From CBDFNC01 sp965249895 (GTDB taxonomy: Bacteria; Pseudomonadota; Gammaproteobacteria; Enterobacterales; CBDFNC01): 64,000 bases of DNA. Both the position numbers and the translations under genes were made by a program. Numbering within the stretch: the stretch's first letter is position 1; every line of letters begins with the position of its first letter. The notes beneath the pieces were generated by a model. That model saw only the letters and a list, made by a program, of their open reading frames with translations, had not been told where the DNA came from and made no database searches. The stretch is taken from the NCBI GenBank assembly GCA_965249895.1, contig CBDFNC010000004.1, positions 248,001 through 312,000 on the forward strand, read 5' to 3'. Positions 1 through 15,000 of the stretch are shown here, piece by piece.

Positions 1-3000
1 AAAGTTTTGCTGTAGATCATCGAGTAATACCGGTGACAGGGGCTCGCCACCCAGCAGCACGGAGCAACCCGCAAGTTTGGTATCCAGCAGCGTTGCCTGC
101 GCAATGCTCGGGGTTGTTTTGACCAAATTAACGTCGTTATCCCGAAGGTGTTTCTGGTAGCTCTGCGTATCGATAACATCACCGCCATAGATGGCAATTT
201 TTCCGCCCACCAATAGCGGACATAGGTTGGTTGCCACCGAGAGGTCAAAACTATAGTTGGTTGAAAAATCAACACAGCTAAACGCATCACCTAAGCGAGA
301 GGCCAGCCCATAGGCGTGATTGATAACGCTTCTTTGCTCTATCATCACACCTTTTGGTTTGCCTGTGGTGCCCGAGGTATAGATAACGTATGCCAAATCA
401 GCGGCATCACCGTCGCAGTCCAGGTTATCACCCGGCTGATCTGCAGGGTTATCGGCGGCAATAAGAATAGGAGTCTGAGTTGACCCTTGCATATGGGCTT
501 GGAGTTGAGCGAGGTAGTGATGCTGAGTCAACACGATTGGAGCCTGAGTATCCTCCAGCATAAACCGAGTGCGCTCCTGCGGGCTGTCGGGAGAAACAGG
601 CACATAAGCCGCCCCCGCCTTTAACACAGCTAAAATACTAACCAACATCTCAGTGCTGCGGTCAAAATATAAGCTAATGAAGGTATTGGCGTTAAGCTCG
701 ACCCCATGTGCAATCTGGTATTGGCTGCGAATGTGATGCGCCAGCCTGTTGGCTTTTTCATTCACCTCCCGATAAGAGAGCTGAACGCCTGCAAAGGTTA
801 AGGCGATACTTTCCGGCGTACGCACCACCTGCTGTTCGAATAACCTATGGACCGAAATATCGTCCGGGTAAGGTTGGTCCGTTTGATTCCAGCTGTTTAG
901 TAGCCTGTTTCTTTCTGTGGAAGCCAAGAGATCTATGCTTTCGATAGGCTGTTCAAACTGTTGCACCACTCCTGCCATCACGCGCTGATACACAATGGCT
1001 ATTCTGTGCATAGTTTCCGGTGCAAACGAACCCTCGCAATACACGAGCAAACCATGGATACCCGATGGACGTTGCTCGAGCAGCAATCGTACATCTGCCG
1101 CCCTGTTAACTAGCTCTTCGCCGGTTACATCATATTCACCCTGTTGCCAGCGCTTGGAAAGTTCGGTATTCGGCTGCGTAGACTGAGCTACAAACTCGAT
1201 ACTCGCTTCAAATAGGGGATGCCTGCTAGGGTCAACCTCAATACCGAGATCTTCAATCAACTCGTTGAAGGCAACCTCTTGGTGCCCTTTAGCCGTATCC
1301 ACCAGCTGGACAAGCTGTTCAATCAGGTGGCTGATTGATTGTGTGGTATCTAGCTGAAGTCGCAATGGCAAATAGCTGGACTGTGCACTGTGCTCCGCCT
1401 GCGAAACATCCACTTTATCCGCCATGGCCAGTAGCATATCCTTCTGTCCGGACAGGCTTGCCAAGGTCACAAACAGGCCGCCGGTTAGCAGGGAATCCAC
1501 TTTTATCTCGTGTTTATCGGCAAGCTGCGCTAATTGCCGTGAAATTCCCTGTTCTAACACGAATGAATGTGCTTGCAGAGCGGCAGCATTATCCGCAGAA
1601 AGATGCCCGTTTCGTGGTAACTCAAGGCGTTCAAGACCCGCTAGCTGCTTGGTCCAGTATTTTAGGTTTCGTTCTCGTGCGCAGCCCCCCAGGTGCTCTT
1701 GCTGCCAGTTAGCTATGTGTAAGCCACTGATAGGCAAGGCCGGGTTAACGACGATTTCCGCCAGTAGGTCTGTGAAGTGATCTGCCATCCGCTTTATGGA
1801 AGTACGGGTAAATAGGTCGGTGGCGTATTCCCAACGCAGACTCAAGCCTGCTTCATCTTCCGCAATATGCAGAACCAGATCATAACTCACCCTGGACAGA
1901 GACGTAGATAAGGGCGACACATCCAGATCAGACAAGCCAAGGTCTGACTTTTTCATATTCTGGAGCGACAATACAACCTGGAACAGAGGGTTATGACTCA
2001 GGCTTCGAGTGGGCTTTAATTCTTCAACCAGCATCTCAAACGGCATTTGTTGGTGTTCGTATGCCTCCAACAACACATTTTTGCTTTGCTGGACTAAACC
2101 TTCAAAGGTCGATACCTGGGATAGATCGGATCGCAGAACCAGGTTATTGACGAAGAAGCCGATCAATCCTGCCACCTCTTCCTGCTCTCTCCCGGCGACA
2201 GGTGTGCCAAGCACCACGTCTGACTCGTCGCAATAGCGGTACATAAAGCAAGAAAATGCGGCATGTAACACCATAAACAAGCTTGCTCCCTGGCTGGATG
2301 CGATGTCATTTAACCCGGCAAGCACCTGCCTGCTCAGTGTCAGGGTCAAGGAGTCGCCTTGATAGCTCTGAGCTGCAGGTCTTGGAAAATCGAGCGGAAG
2401 TTGATGAACCTCGGGAATACCAGCCAGCTTATTCCGCCAATATTCTCTGTGTTTGTTTAAAATCTCCCCCTTGAACCAAGTTCGCTGCCAATAGCTATAG
2501 TCTGCATACTGTATTGGCAGTTCCGGTAAGGGATTGCTATCGCCTTCGAGGTAAGCCTCATACAAGCGGCTTACTTCTTCCAGTAAAACCCCCATGGACC
2601 AGCCATCGGACGCTATATGGTGCATTGTCATCAACACCACATGCTCATTGGCGCCAAGCTTGAGCACACAAGCTCTTAATTTGAGATCTTCGGCCAAGTC
2701 GAACAGTTGAGTCGCTTCTTCATTTTGCAGGCGGACTACTTCACTTTGCTGCCGGCTCACCGATAAATGAGTTAAGTCTACAACTTCAAGCGTCAGCTCA
2801 TTGTCCGGGTTAATCAATTGGTAGGCCTGACCGTCGATAATTTGCAGGTTAGTCCGCAGCACCGAATGTCGTGAAATCACCTGGTTGATACTGTGCTGTA
2901 TCGCCTCGAGGCTAAACTCTCCGGACACCTTAAACGCCATCGGCATATTGTACTGGTCTTTTGCATTACCCAGCTGGTCGATAAAACAGAGTCTTTGTTG

Positions 3001-6000
3001 TGAGAAAGACAGGGGTAGCTGTCCATTGTGATTCACCGCTTGGATCTCAGGCACGAACAATTGACTCGCCTGATCGATAACCTGACCGAGCTGACCTATA
3101 GTGGGCGCCTCGAAGATCATCTTAATTGCGATATCAACATTCCAGTGGCGGCGGATGGCTGAGATCAAGCGCGTCGCCAATAATGAGTGGCCGCCGAGCT
3201 CAAAGAAGTTGTCTTCGACACCGATGCGATCCTGAGCCAACAAGGTTTGCCATATTTCACAAAGCTTTTGCTCAATTTGGGTTTGCGGAGCAACCAAGGC
3301 CCCGGTTCTTTGCTGCCCCGTATCCAGCAGTCGCAGGGCTTTCTTATCAATCTTGCCGTTAGGTGTTAACGGCATGGCTTCAATGACCACGTACCTGCCA
3401 GGACACATGTAGTCGGGTAACAAGTGTTCGATTCGCTCATTAACCTTATTGGCTCTTGCCCGGTCAACACCGGCTTGGCTCGGGTCATTAGCAAATTGGC
3501 TTAATTGAGGAACCAGACTAATACCCTGTATTTGATGGTACCGAACGTCTTGGCCGGCAGGATAAAGCCAGAGGTCAAAATGCATTGCCCCGCCATGGGA
3601 AGACCAGCATATCTGACTGTGTTGCCATTGGCATTCTCCGGCGGCAGCAAGCCTGCTTAACAGCGCATCGACCCCGGCCGGGTGAAGCCCGGCGTTTAAC
3701 CGGCGAATGTCCACGAGAGACTGAATAGTTGGCGCAGTTTCTTGCTTGCTGGCCAACAGCTTTAGCTCAGCCAGGCTGTTGTGGGCAATGAGCCTGCTGT
3801 TGGGAATATTCTTAACCACGCAAACCGCACGCTCCTCAGTGTTTGTTGTTTGGCGAAGGAGCTGCTCAAGCCAGTCCAGGTCGTGTTTCTGGGATTGCCA
3901 CTCTATTTCAGCCAGCTCCGGAGCCGATTCCTCACTGCCGCTGCGCTTATCCACAATCAGACTCACGTCATATCGGTAGTCGTTCATCTCATTGTTTGCG
4001 AAGCCCGTTTTAAGCTGAATTTTGACATCGACAATGTCGGGGCAGGCAGACATTAAGCTGGTAAAGAAGTCAGGGCTGATATATAGCTCATTATCCGTAT
4101 TCAGATTGTGGCTGGCGTCCTGCAGCAGTTCGTCCAGGCTTGCCGTTGCCGGCAACTTGAACGCCGACACCGCCACATGAAACGTTTCCATAAGGCCATA
4201 GTTAACGACGTCCCCGACGAAGACGGTCCCCCTGTCTCCCATGGCTTTTACTGCCCCAAGGATGACATCGAACAGGTAATGAACGTTGGGAAAATATTGG
4301 GTTACCGAGTTGATAATGACAGTGTCAACGGCATCATCTGCCAGTGCAGAAAAATCACCGGCGTCTCCCTGCCAAACCTTGACGTTACCGATATCGCGCG
4401 TGGTCAGCTGCTGTTGTACCAATTGGATTGCCGCGCCGGATAAGTCGACGCCGGAATACAGCTCACATTCGGGCAACAAACGAAATAGCAATAAACCGGT
4501 ACCGCAACCTATCTCGTAAATGCGTTTGGGATTTAGCGCCAGGATGCGAGAGACAGTCTGGGACTGCCACTCTTGCATCTCTTCAACCGGGATTGCTTTG
4601 CCGGTAAAGCTACTGTTCCAACCGGTAATATCGAAGGTACCATTGGAAATAGAATGGCTGTAAAGATTGTCATAAAGATCTTGCCAGGAGTCCACCAGCT
4701 GATCTTGTTCAGAGTGCGAATTGGGATCTGCTTGCTGACCATTCAACACCAAATAAGCGACTAACTCTTTTTCCTGCTCGTCAGACCCGGACTGTGTCAG
4801 GACAACAGATTCCTGTACCTCGGGCAAACCCGATAATGTCGCCTGTATTTCCCCCAGTTCAATCCTAAAACCTCTTCGCTTTAACTGATCGTCTGCCCGG
4901 CCTACAAACTCCAGGCTGCCGTCACTTAAGCGGCGCACCAGGTCGCCCGTTTTATAGAGCAAAGCTTCGCCGGACCCGGCAGGAAAAACATCATCGAACG
5001 GGTCTGATATAAAGCTCTGGGCCGTTAATTCAGCTTGGTTAAGGTAACCACAAGCAACCCCGTCACCACCAATATAAAGCTCACCCGCAACGCCCTCAGG
5101 CTGAGGCCTGAGTCGGCTGTCCAATACAAAGAGTTTCGCATTTTCCAAACCGTAACCAATGGGGACAGTCGTAAATGTGGTTAACGTTTGTTCGGTCACC
5201 GGATACCAGGTGCTAAACGTAGTGCCCTCGGTGGGTCCATAAACGTGAAGCAGGTTCGCCGGTTTCCCCTTGGCTAGCACTGTTTTTACGGCTTCGACGC
5301 TCACCGCTTCTCCGCCGAACAAGAGGTGCTCCAGATTGGAAAAACACTGAGGCCTGTCTGCTGCAATTAAGTTAAACAGGGCCGTGGTGATAAAGAGTGT
5401 GGTGACCCGCTCTTGGTTCAGCGTTTTTTCCAATGAGCCGGGGTCAATAAGAGTGGTTTTGGGAATATGGACCAACTTGCCGCCATTGAGCAAGGCGCCC
5501 CAAATTTCGAATGTCGCCGCATCAAACGATGTATTTGACGCCATGGCAACCACAGAGCCCTTGTTTAGTTCGATGTAATTGGTGTTTCTAACCAGGCGGA
5601 TCACGTTATGTTGTGCAACCAGGGTTCCTTTTGGCTGACCGGTCGATCCTGAGGTGTAAATCACATAGGCAAGCCTATTTTGCTCATGCACTTTACCTGG
5701 ACCCGCCAGGTTGTGCTGTGGACATCTGCGTATCTCATCCCGGGTATCGGCAACATCAAGGGAGATGATCCGTAAGGTTTCGGGCAGAGCTTTGGCCTCA
5801 AAATTACCCAGAAGCTCCGACTCTGTTATTAAGGCTTTTATCCCCGAATCGCTCAGCATAAAGGAGAGCCGAGAGACCGGATAGGCCGGGTCCAGGGGCA
5901 CGTAAGCAGCGCCCGCCTTCAGTATGGCGACCATAGCCACAATAGTGTCAAACTGAGGTTTGAGACACAGGCCTATCAAGTCGCCTTTTTGTACACCCGC

Positions 6001-9000
6001 CGCCAATAGATAGTGAGCAAGTTGATTTGCACGAACATTCAGCTCGTCATATGAATATGAGGCGTGTCCGATGTGAATGGCAATCGCCTGCGAGTCTTGC
6101 TCAACCTGCTCTTCAAACAGTGCCGCTATGGAGCTTTGTTTTGGATATACCTGACCCAGCTCGTTGCCTCGAGTCAGCAATTGACGCTGCTCATTTGCCG
6201 AGAGCATACACAGATCATCGATAGTACTGGGCTCACCCGAATACATATTGGTGATGATCTGGCGCAGGTGTCTTGCCAACGAGTCGATGGTATCTGCACT
6301 AAATTGTTCGGCGCGGTAGCTGATGACAAAATCCAGCTCTGCCATGGGCTCAACCATCAGAGTGATGGCATAGTTTGTTTGTTCATCGGCAAAAATATCG
6401 TCTATCCAGATCTGGTCCTGCGTTGTGCCTTGGGGCGGCCCGAATATTCCCTCATCCACAGGATAATTTTGGAAACCCACTAAGCTGTCAAACAGGGATG
6501 AGCCGTCTTCAATAGCGCTGCATTTCTGTATTTCTACCAGCGACAAATAGCCGTGCTGCTCGCGCGCCACACTTTCCTTATGCAGGGTATTCAGCCAATC
6601 CCTGATAGGGGTACCCGGCTCGAAGTCGACCACCACAGGCAGACTGTTCACCATCAGGCCAACGGTACTGTCTATGCCATGAACATCGGCAGGCCGGCCG
6701 GAGCTTGCCGCACCAAAAGTCACCCTGGCCTCACCGCTATACCTGTGTAACAGATAAGCCCAGGCTCCTTGTATCACTATATTTAGTGTTGTGTGATGAG
6801 AACGCGCAAACTCCTGCAGCTGCTTGTGATCCACGTCTTCCATGGTCCATCTCAGTTCCCTGGCGCCGACCTGGCTACGTACCTCGGGTATCTTATCGAT
6901 ACTCAGCGGTGTGGACGTTTGTAGCGAATTGAGCGTTTTTTGCCAATACGCTTTTGCGACTTCACCGTCCTGGCTTTTCAGCCAGTGAATATATTCTTTA
7001 TACACAGGAGCCGGCAGGACTTTTTCTTCACCTGTCGCGAGGGCGCGATAGAACAGGATCATTTCACTCAGTACTTGTGACATAGACCAGCCATCCAGAA
7101 TGCAGTGGTGGTGGGTGATCATAAATACATGCTGCCGGGGATTTAGCTTGAATAAAGCCAGGCGTACCAAGGGGGCACGGGAAAAATCAAAGTCGAGTCG
7201 CTTATCCTTTGCCTGATACTCACTGAACGCCTGCTGCTGTGCGGCGGCGGATAACTCTGCCAGGTTTTCCTCATACCAGGCAAGATCTCCTTGTTCCAGG
7301 ATCAGCTGATATAGGTTGTCGTCAGAAAATGCGGTTCGAAACGCTTCATGGCGGTTGATGAGTTGCTGCCAAGCCTGCTTAAACAAAACACTGTCCAAAG
7401 GCCCGTTGAGTTGCATCCAAACCTGGCTAATATAGCCGCCCCCTGCATCTCCTTTCTGGTGATGATAGAGCAGCCCCTGCTGCATGGATGTGGTGGTATA
7501 CACATCACATAGATCTGGATATGCGGTTTGCCAGTCATCCAGTTGTCCTTGACTGACATCAGCCAGCTCGATGTCGCTGGGCGTATAACTTGCCGTCGTC
7601 TTAGACTGGCAATGTTCGATGACCCTGCACAGGCCGGCTTCAATGTCCTTGGCCAGACACGCCATAGTCGCACTTTCGTATTGCAGCTTGTTGTAGTCGA
7701 GTTCAACACAAAGCCTGCCATCCAACACCAGGGCGTTCACACCCAGCTGGTATTGCCGCCTGTTTTCCAGGCCGATTTCGCCTTTGGTCGGGTGATCTGT
7801 TTCATGCCCTAAGCCCTCGAATATGCTGGACAGCACGGCAAGGTGTTTGAGGTTTGCCGACATGCTATCCATTTGCCCCAGATAGTTGAAAATAAACGAG
7901 GAGGCGGCGCCTTCAGGGGCAGGTTCTTGGAGTAGATTTGGAGCAGTCGAGAGGTATTTTAATGCACCGAAACCGGCGCCGTTTGCAGGCACCCGGCGAA
8001 GCTGCTCTTTGATGGACTCGATCACCCGTTTGATATCTGTGGGTGTATCTGAAGACAGCGTCAGCGGATATAGGTTGGTGAACCAACCCAGGGTATCCCC
8101 CAAAACCAGGTTTTCGCTCAGGGTGTCACGCCCGTGGCCTTCCATATCCAGCTTCACACTTTTGGCGCCGCACCATCTATGCAGACCAAGAAACACGGAG
8201 GCTAACAGCAAATCGTCGATTTTAGTGTGATAGGCCAAATGACAATGATTAAGCAAGGCCTGCGTTTGCTCTTCACCGAGAGAGAAACGAACCGTCTGTG
8301 TATTCACCAGGCGCTGGTCATCTACGTGGGGATGGTCAACCGGTAGTTGTGCTACCGAACCCGTGTACTCCCGTTGCCAATGCGCCAATTCGCTATCGAA
8401 TACCCCCTTATCAGTCGCATTTTTTAGCGTCGTCGCCCAGTCTTGCAAAGAATGCGTTTTTGGCGGAAGCGTTAACCCGGACTCACCATCGGCTAATTGC
8501 TGTAGCAGCGAATCTAGGTCGGCAAGCAAGGTACGCCAGGAAATACCATCGATGATCAGGTGATGGACAGTGATAAATAGTTTGCTTTCATCCGCATTCT
8601 CAGCCAGGACAAAGCGAAACAGAGAGTCGGTCAGGTTTAAACTCGACTGGGTTTGGCGACATAAGCGCGATAATTCATCGGCACAAGAGACCCGGGTACA
8701 TACCAGGCTACGCCGGATAAAATGTTCATCGCAGTCAACATAATTCGCAGCCCATTGCTCCTGCTTGGTAAAAGACAAGCGCAGTGCGTCATGACGAAGG
8801 ACCAGAGCGGCAATAACCCGAGTCAGCTGCTGTTCATTTAAGCCCCCCGGCAGGTTAAGCAACATAGACTGATTGTGGTGGTCTACTTCAGGGTGACGGC
8901 CCGAAAGAAAACGCTGTTGAATAGGTAATAACGTCTGTTCTCCCGCTACCGCTTTTTGACTGACGACGACCTCGGCGTCACGCGAAACCCGTTCGGACAG

Positions 9001-12000
9001 CGCCGACACCGTTTGTGCGTCAAATAGCTCCTGAACACTAAAATGCAGGCCCGCCCGTTGTGCCAAAGACACCACCTGGATGGACAAAATAGAGTCGCCA
9101 CCGATAGCAAAAAAATTGTCCTCGATACCTATTCGCTCGATCCCCAGTACCTGACGCCAGATACTCAAAAGCTGTCGCTGAATATCATTTTCAGCATCGG
9201 CATAAGTTGCCACGACGGGACGCTCAGGTTTAGGCAGGGCCTTACGATTAATTTTGCCGCTTGGTGTCAGGGGAATATTGTCCAGGTGCACGAACGCACT
9301 GGGTACCATGTAGTCGGGTAATACCTGTCTCAGGCTCTGCGAAAGTGAACCCTGCTCTTCGTTTGCAGTATAATAGGCGGTTAATTGCGGGTTGTTCTCA
9401 TCCTGCCAACACACCACGGCACAGGAAGACACCTCGCTCACGCTTAGGATCTGTTGTTCTATTTCACCTAGCTCGATGCGGAACCCACGGATCTTCACCT
9501 GCTGATCACGCCTCCCCATATACTCGAGTACAGGGTGAGGATCATCAGTGAGCTCCGCCTTTCCATTGGTCAACCAGCGAACCAGGTCCCCCGTTTTATA
9601 GAGCTTCTCTCCCTTAAACTCTTCGAAAGGAGCGTCGATAAAGCTGTTGTCCGTCAGCTCTTGCTGATTGAGGTAGCCATGAGCCAGGCCCATACCAGCT
9701 ATGTATAACTCCCCAGTCACGCCGACAGGCACAGGATTGAGCTGCTTATCCAGGACCAATAAACGCGTATTTTGAATGGGTTTGCCAATTGGAACCGTGC
9801 TCAGACCGCTATTCGCATCACATTCCCAATAGGAAACATCGATAGCCGCTTCCGTGGGGCCATACAGGTTGTGCAGCTTACTCTGCGTCCCGGACTCGAA
9901 AAATTGAGTCTGTAGCGTCAGTGGCAAGACTTCCCCACTGCAAAATACCTGCCGAATGCTATGGCAATTTTCCAGCCCACCATGAGTCAGCATGGCCTGG
10001 AGCATGGAGGGGACAAAGTGCAAGCTGGTCACTTGCGCACGACAGATTAACGCCAGTAAATACGCCGGATCCTTGTGGCCATCTGGTTTGGCAACCACCA
10101 ATCTGGCCCCGGAAACCAACGGCCAGATAAACTCCCACACCGAAACATCGAAGCTATAGGGCGTCTTTTGTAAGACCACATCTTTTGCCGTGAGCTGATA
10201 TTCAGATTGCATCCAATCAACACGGTTCACGACAGCGCGGTGACCCACCATCACCCCTTTGGGCTCACCCGTCGAACCTGATGTATAAATGATATAGGCC
10301 AATGGCTGCCGCTGAAGAGCAGCATCGTCGAGGCACAGGTTATCTGTACTATGCGAACCGAGCATGTGGACCGTATCATCGTGGTCCAGGCTGGTGATAA
10401 CCGGGTCAGCGAAATCCAGCGAACTGGCGTATTTAACTTGGGTTAACACCAGGTTGATGCCGGCGTTTTCTAGCATATAACGAGTACGGGCTTGAGGATA
10501 ACAAGGATCGAGAGGCACGTAGGCCTTACCCGCTTTTAATATCCCCCAGATGGCAATAACCATTTCCAGAGATCTGTCCATGTATAAACCGACGAGATCC
10601 GCGCTGTCTTGCTCAATCAAATAGCGAGCGACTTGATTCGCTCTTTGGTTAAGCTGTTCATAGGTCAACGACTGATCTTCAAATTCCACCGCCGTTTTAT
10701 CCGGGCTGATATCAACTTGTAACTCAAGCAGATGATTGAGGCGGATAGTTTCAGGTATGTCAACCGAATGAAATCTGTCGGTTAAGGCAAGCAAATCTAA
10801 CCGCTCTTCATCACTTAACACCCTGATGTCGCCAATGGCCTGTGACTGGGAATCAACAAAAGCCTGCAACACTCGCTTATACATCAGCACCATGCGTTCA
10901 ACCGTCTTAGGTTGCAACAGGCTCAGGGCATAATTGAAATTCCCTGCGATACATGGCTTGCTGTCATTCATCGACAGATTAATATCAAATTGTGCCGTAC
11001 TCATGCCCTGAGGTAGCGCCATGGGCGAGAAAGGCAGCTGGACACAACTATCCTCATCGACAAAGTGATGAACATTAAACATCACCTGAAACACGGGGTG
11101 ACGAGAGGTATCACGCTTGACATCGAGTAGACTCACCAGTTTTTCAAAGGGTAAGTCTTGATGTGTTTTTGCCTGGCTCACGACCCGGTGAACCAGGTCG
11201 ATCAGGCTGGTGACATCTTGAGCTGGCTCCAGCGCCAGCCTTAGGGGTAACGAATTGACAAACAACCCCATCAATCCATGGGTTTGCTCCCGCTGCCGGT
11301 TATCTGTCGGGGAACCTATGACTATGTCAGTCTGGCCTGAGACTGAAGACAGCATGACGTAAAAGCCGCTTAGCAACAGGTTATACATGCTGGTTTCTTG
11401 GTGCTTAGCCAGACTTCTTAATTGCCCGGACAGCGCCAAGTCGAGTTCAAATGCAAAATCAGCACCGCGATAATCGAACCGTTTGGCTCTGGGGTGGTCG
11501 AGTGGCAACTCCAAGTTGTCATAATGAGATAAGGTATTTTTCCAATAGCTTGACAGAGACTTAAGCACATCGCCTTGTAAATAATCCCGCTGCCAACTGG
11601 CATAATCTATATAACGTAGCGGCAGCTCGGCCAATGCCGCCGGCGTTCCCGAAACAGCCGCCTGATAGGCGATTCCCAGCTCTCGCATAAAGAGATCCGT
11701 CGACCAACCATCACTGGCGATATGATGCCAGACGAAAAGCAGAAATTGCCTTTGCCCGGTTTGATAACCGCTTAACCGGATTGACGGCTCATTAGACAGG
11801 TCGAAGGCTTGGTTAACGTCCCGTTGAACCAGAGGCCACATGACCTTGTCATCTGTGCATTGCTGGAAGTCTAGCGTTATCCTATGGCTCTCCAGCACAT
11901 GCTGGCTTACCCGGTTCGCATCGTTTATTTTATATAAGGTTCTGAGCACATCATGACGGGAGACGAGTTGATTAATCGCTGTTGCTAGGGCATCGAGGTC

Positions 12001-15000
12001 TACGTCGGCTGACAGCAGCATCAAATGCGGTACGTGATAGGCTTGAGAGCCATTCTCAAACTGATCGATAAAGAACATACTGTCTTGCGCAAAAGAAAGG
12101 GCCCGGGCTCCTTCTTCCGCCTGAGGAATGACAATCGCAGGACGCAAGTCCATGTTTTCAGAGATACGGGCAATCGTTTTATTGTCAAACAAAGCTGAGA
12201 GAGGGAACTCTATACCCAGTTCACCCTGTACCGCAGCGGCAATACGGATCCCGGATAAGGAATCCCCCCCAATACGGAAAAAGTTGTCTTCGATACCGAC
12301 TCGCTCAATACCCAGCACATCTTGCCAAATACGACTGATAACCTGTTCTTGCTCGTTACGAGGAGCCCTATATACGGCACTTTGCGCTAAAACAGGCTCG
12401 GGTAAAACGCGCCAATCCAGTTTACCGTTTATGGTCATTGGCAGTGACTCGATAAAGGTATAGCTCACCGGGACCATGTATTCCGGCAGCCTGGCCGCCA
12501 AATACTCCGATATCTCCTCGGTAAGTGGCAAAGCTTGTTGAGCACTGACTATATAGGCAGCCAGATAGCTGCTATTACCTTGCTTTTTTGCCAACACGGC
12601 AGCTTGTTTTACATCGTCTCGCGAACTCAGAGCATGCTCTATTTCACCTAACTCAATTCGGTAACCACGAATTTTAACCTGGAAGTCATTGCGCCCGACG
12701 TATTCTATGTTCCCATCATCTAACCAACGCACAAGATCGCCGGTCTTATATATTCGCTCGTAACCGTTTTTCTTATCACTCTCGCTGGCATACGGATTAT
12801 CAATAAAGCGCTCACCGGTAAGCTCAGGTCGATTCCAATACCCCCGGGATACACCGGCGCCGCCAATGTATAGCTCTCCTACTGCACCAGTGGGTAATAA
12901 ATTAAGTTGTTCATCAAGAACATACAGTTTTGCATTATGCACCGGACGGCCAATCCGATTTACTTCCTTAGCGGTACCTACATCCAGGCTAAGCACTGAC
13001 ACCGCCGTGGTTTCAGTGGGTCCGTAAACATTCACCAGTAAATCTTGCCAGGTATCTTTTAACTCCTGGGAACACTGCTCTCCGGCACTGATAACTCGGC
13101 GAAGACTGTTGGCATAATCGGAGCGGCCCAACATGGACAAATAGGTAGGCGTCGCAGCGAGGTGAGATACTCGCTGTTGATGAATAAGCGTTTTAATTTG
13201 TTCCGGGGCGTTAATATCTTCGGTCGTGGGGATGATTAATCTTGCACCATTGAGCAGGGTGATAAACAACAGCTCAACAGAGCCGTCGAATATATAGGAA
13301 GGCCACCACAATACCCGCTCATTTGTAGAAAAGCCGTAGGTCTCAGCTAACCCGCAAACAAGGTTAACCAGCGAACTATGCTCTACCATCGCTCCTTTGG
13401 GGTTTCCGGTCGTCCCGGAGGTAAAGATAAGGTAAGCCAAGTCGCTGGAATAGCTTACAGGCTCCGGGTTGTGTACTGGAAGGTGCTCCGTTAGCTCGGG
13501 GTTATCTGATATTAAAAGCTGAACAGGCGCTGCCAAGGGGGACAACAATTGATCAAGGGAATCGGCATATTTGCTTTCTGACAAAAGCAGAGCAGACTGG
13601 GTATCCTGGAGCAAAAATTCGACGTACTCGCGAGGATGCTCCGGTGATATGGGCACATAAGCGCCTCCGGCTTTTAGCACTGCTAAGATACTAATGACCA
13701 TCTGCAAACCGCGATCGAAATAAAGAGTGATCAAGGTATCCGGCTTGATGGTTTGGCCGTATGTATCCGCGTAATGTTCCCGAATAAGGTATGCTAACTG
13801 ATTCACCTTTTCATTCAGAGCCTGGTAAGTTAGCTCCCGCCCCTCGAAGACCAACGCTGTACTCTCAGGAGAACGTAACACCTGTTGTTCGAATAGTTGG
13901 TGTACTGAATGAGTCAGGGGGTAATTGGCTTGGGTTTGATTCCAAAGGTTGAGCTGGGTATTACGCTCCTGCTCCCTGACCAGGGGAATGTTGACATGGG
14001 CCTGTTCGGGCGAAAGGGTGACAAAGTCCAGGATCTGTGAAAACTGCGCCAATAACCTGTTTGCATCGGAGTTCGACAGATATTCCCTGCCGTACGCCAA
14101 GGTAATAATCAAGGTTTCATGGCTCAAGGTTGCTGTAAGGGAAAGGGGCAACGCCAGGTGAGCAATCCCGTTTTGAGTCGATTCTGCGGAATTCGGCTTG
14201 TTTGTTTTTTCACTGACAGTTTCAAATTTTAACGCGCTAAGGAACAGGCGTTCGCCGGCTTCGATGACTTCAACAGGATTGGAATGGACGCACAACTCAA
14301 GCTGATTTAGGCTTTGCTCTATACTCGTCAAGACCGATGAAATACTCGCTTCAGCTTGCCAGTCAACCAATACTGGTAATTCATGGGAGTACGCACCAAC
14401 GCTGTTTTCTACCCCCTCGATAGGATGGGATCTTGTTGAAACAGTCGACCCGACAATTGTCTGATCATCTCGCGTATATACATGTACAATTTTATGCCAT
14501 ATAAATTGTAAAACCGCGTTTACGCTAACATGTCGATACTGGCAAAGTTGATGAACAGCAGTTAGCTGCTCCCCATGTATATTTAATGCTTCACTGGAAG
14601 ACACTTGATTTGGGCCAGCGCAAGTTAAGTCGGTTGGCTGGTTAAGTAGCACATTTAAATCATTCGCATGTTCAAAGGAGTGCGTGATCCTATCCCAAAA
14701 TGCGTTGACCCGAGCTTGCTCTTGCCTGGAGTAGGTGTGGACCTGGTAGTACCCGCCATCTTCGATAACCGAAGGCGTCTCATTTGCCATGATGGATGCA
14801 TAAAATGCATTGACGGTGTCCACTAACAAGGGAATGCTTTCCCTGTCAAAGATTGCTGGATGATAGGTAGCTAGTATGGTGTGCGAGCTTTCACCATGAG
14901 AAATAATAGTGAACCGGATTAACCCGGGGACTCTGACGTCAAACCCAGTAGTTCTAGCTTCTTTTGCAATTTCCCTTAGGGCGTTTTCCTGCGCGTCCTC

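Noticed and set aside
7302..7812. Overlapping ORFs of about 94-139 codons on both strands within NRPS4
   Set aside because: They lie wholly inside a clearly coding A/T/C frame and have no family resemblance; they are shadows. The same holds for the many plus-strand ORFs opposite all four synthetases.
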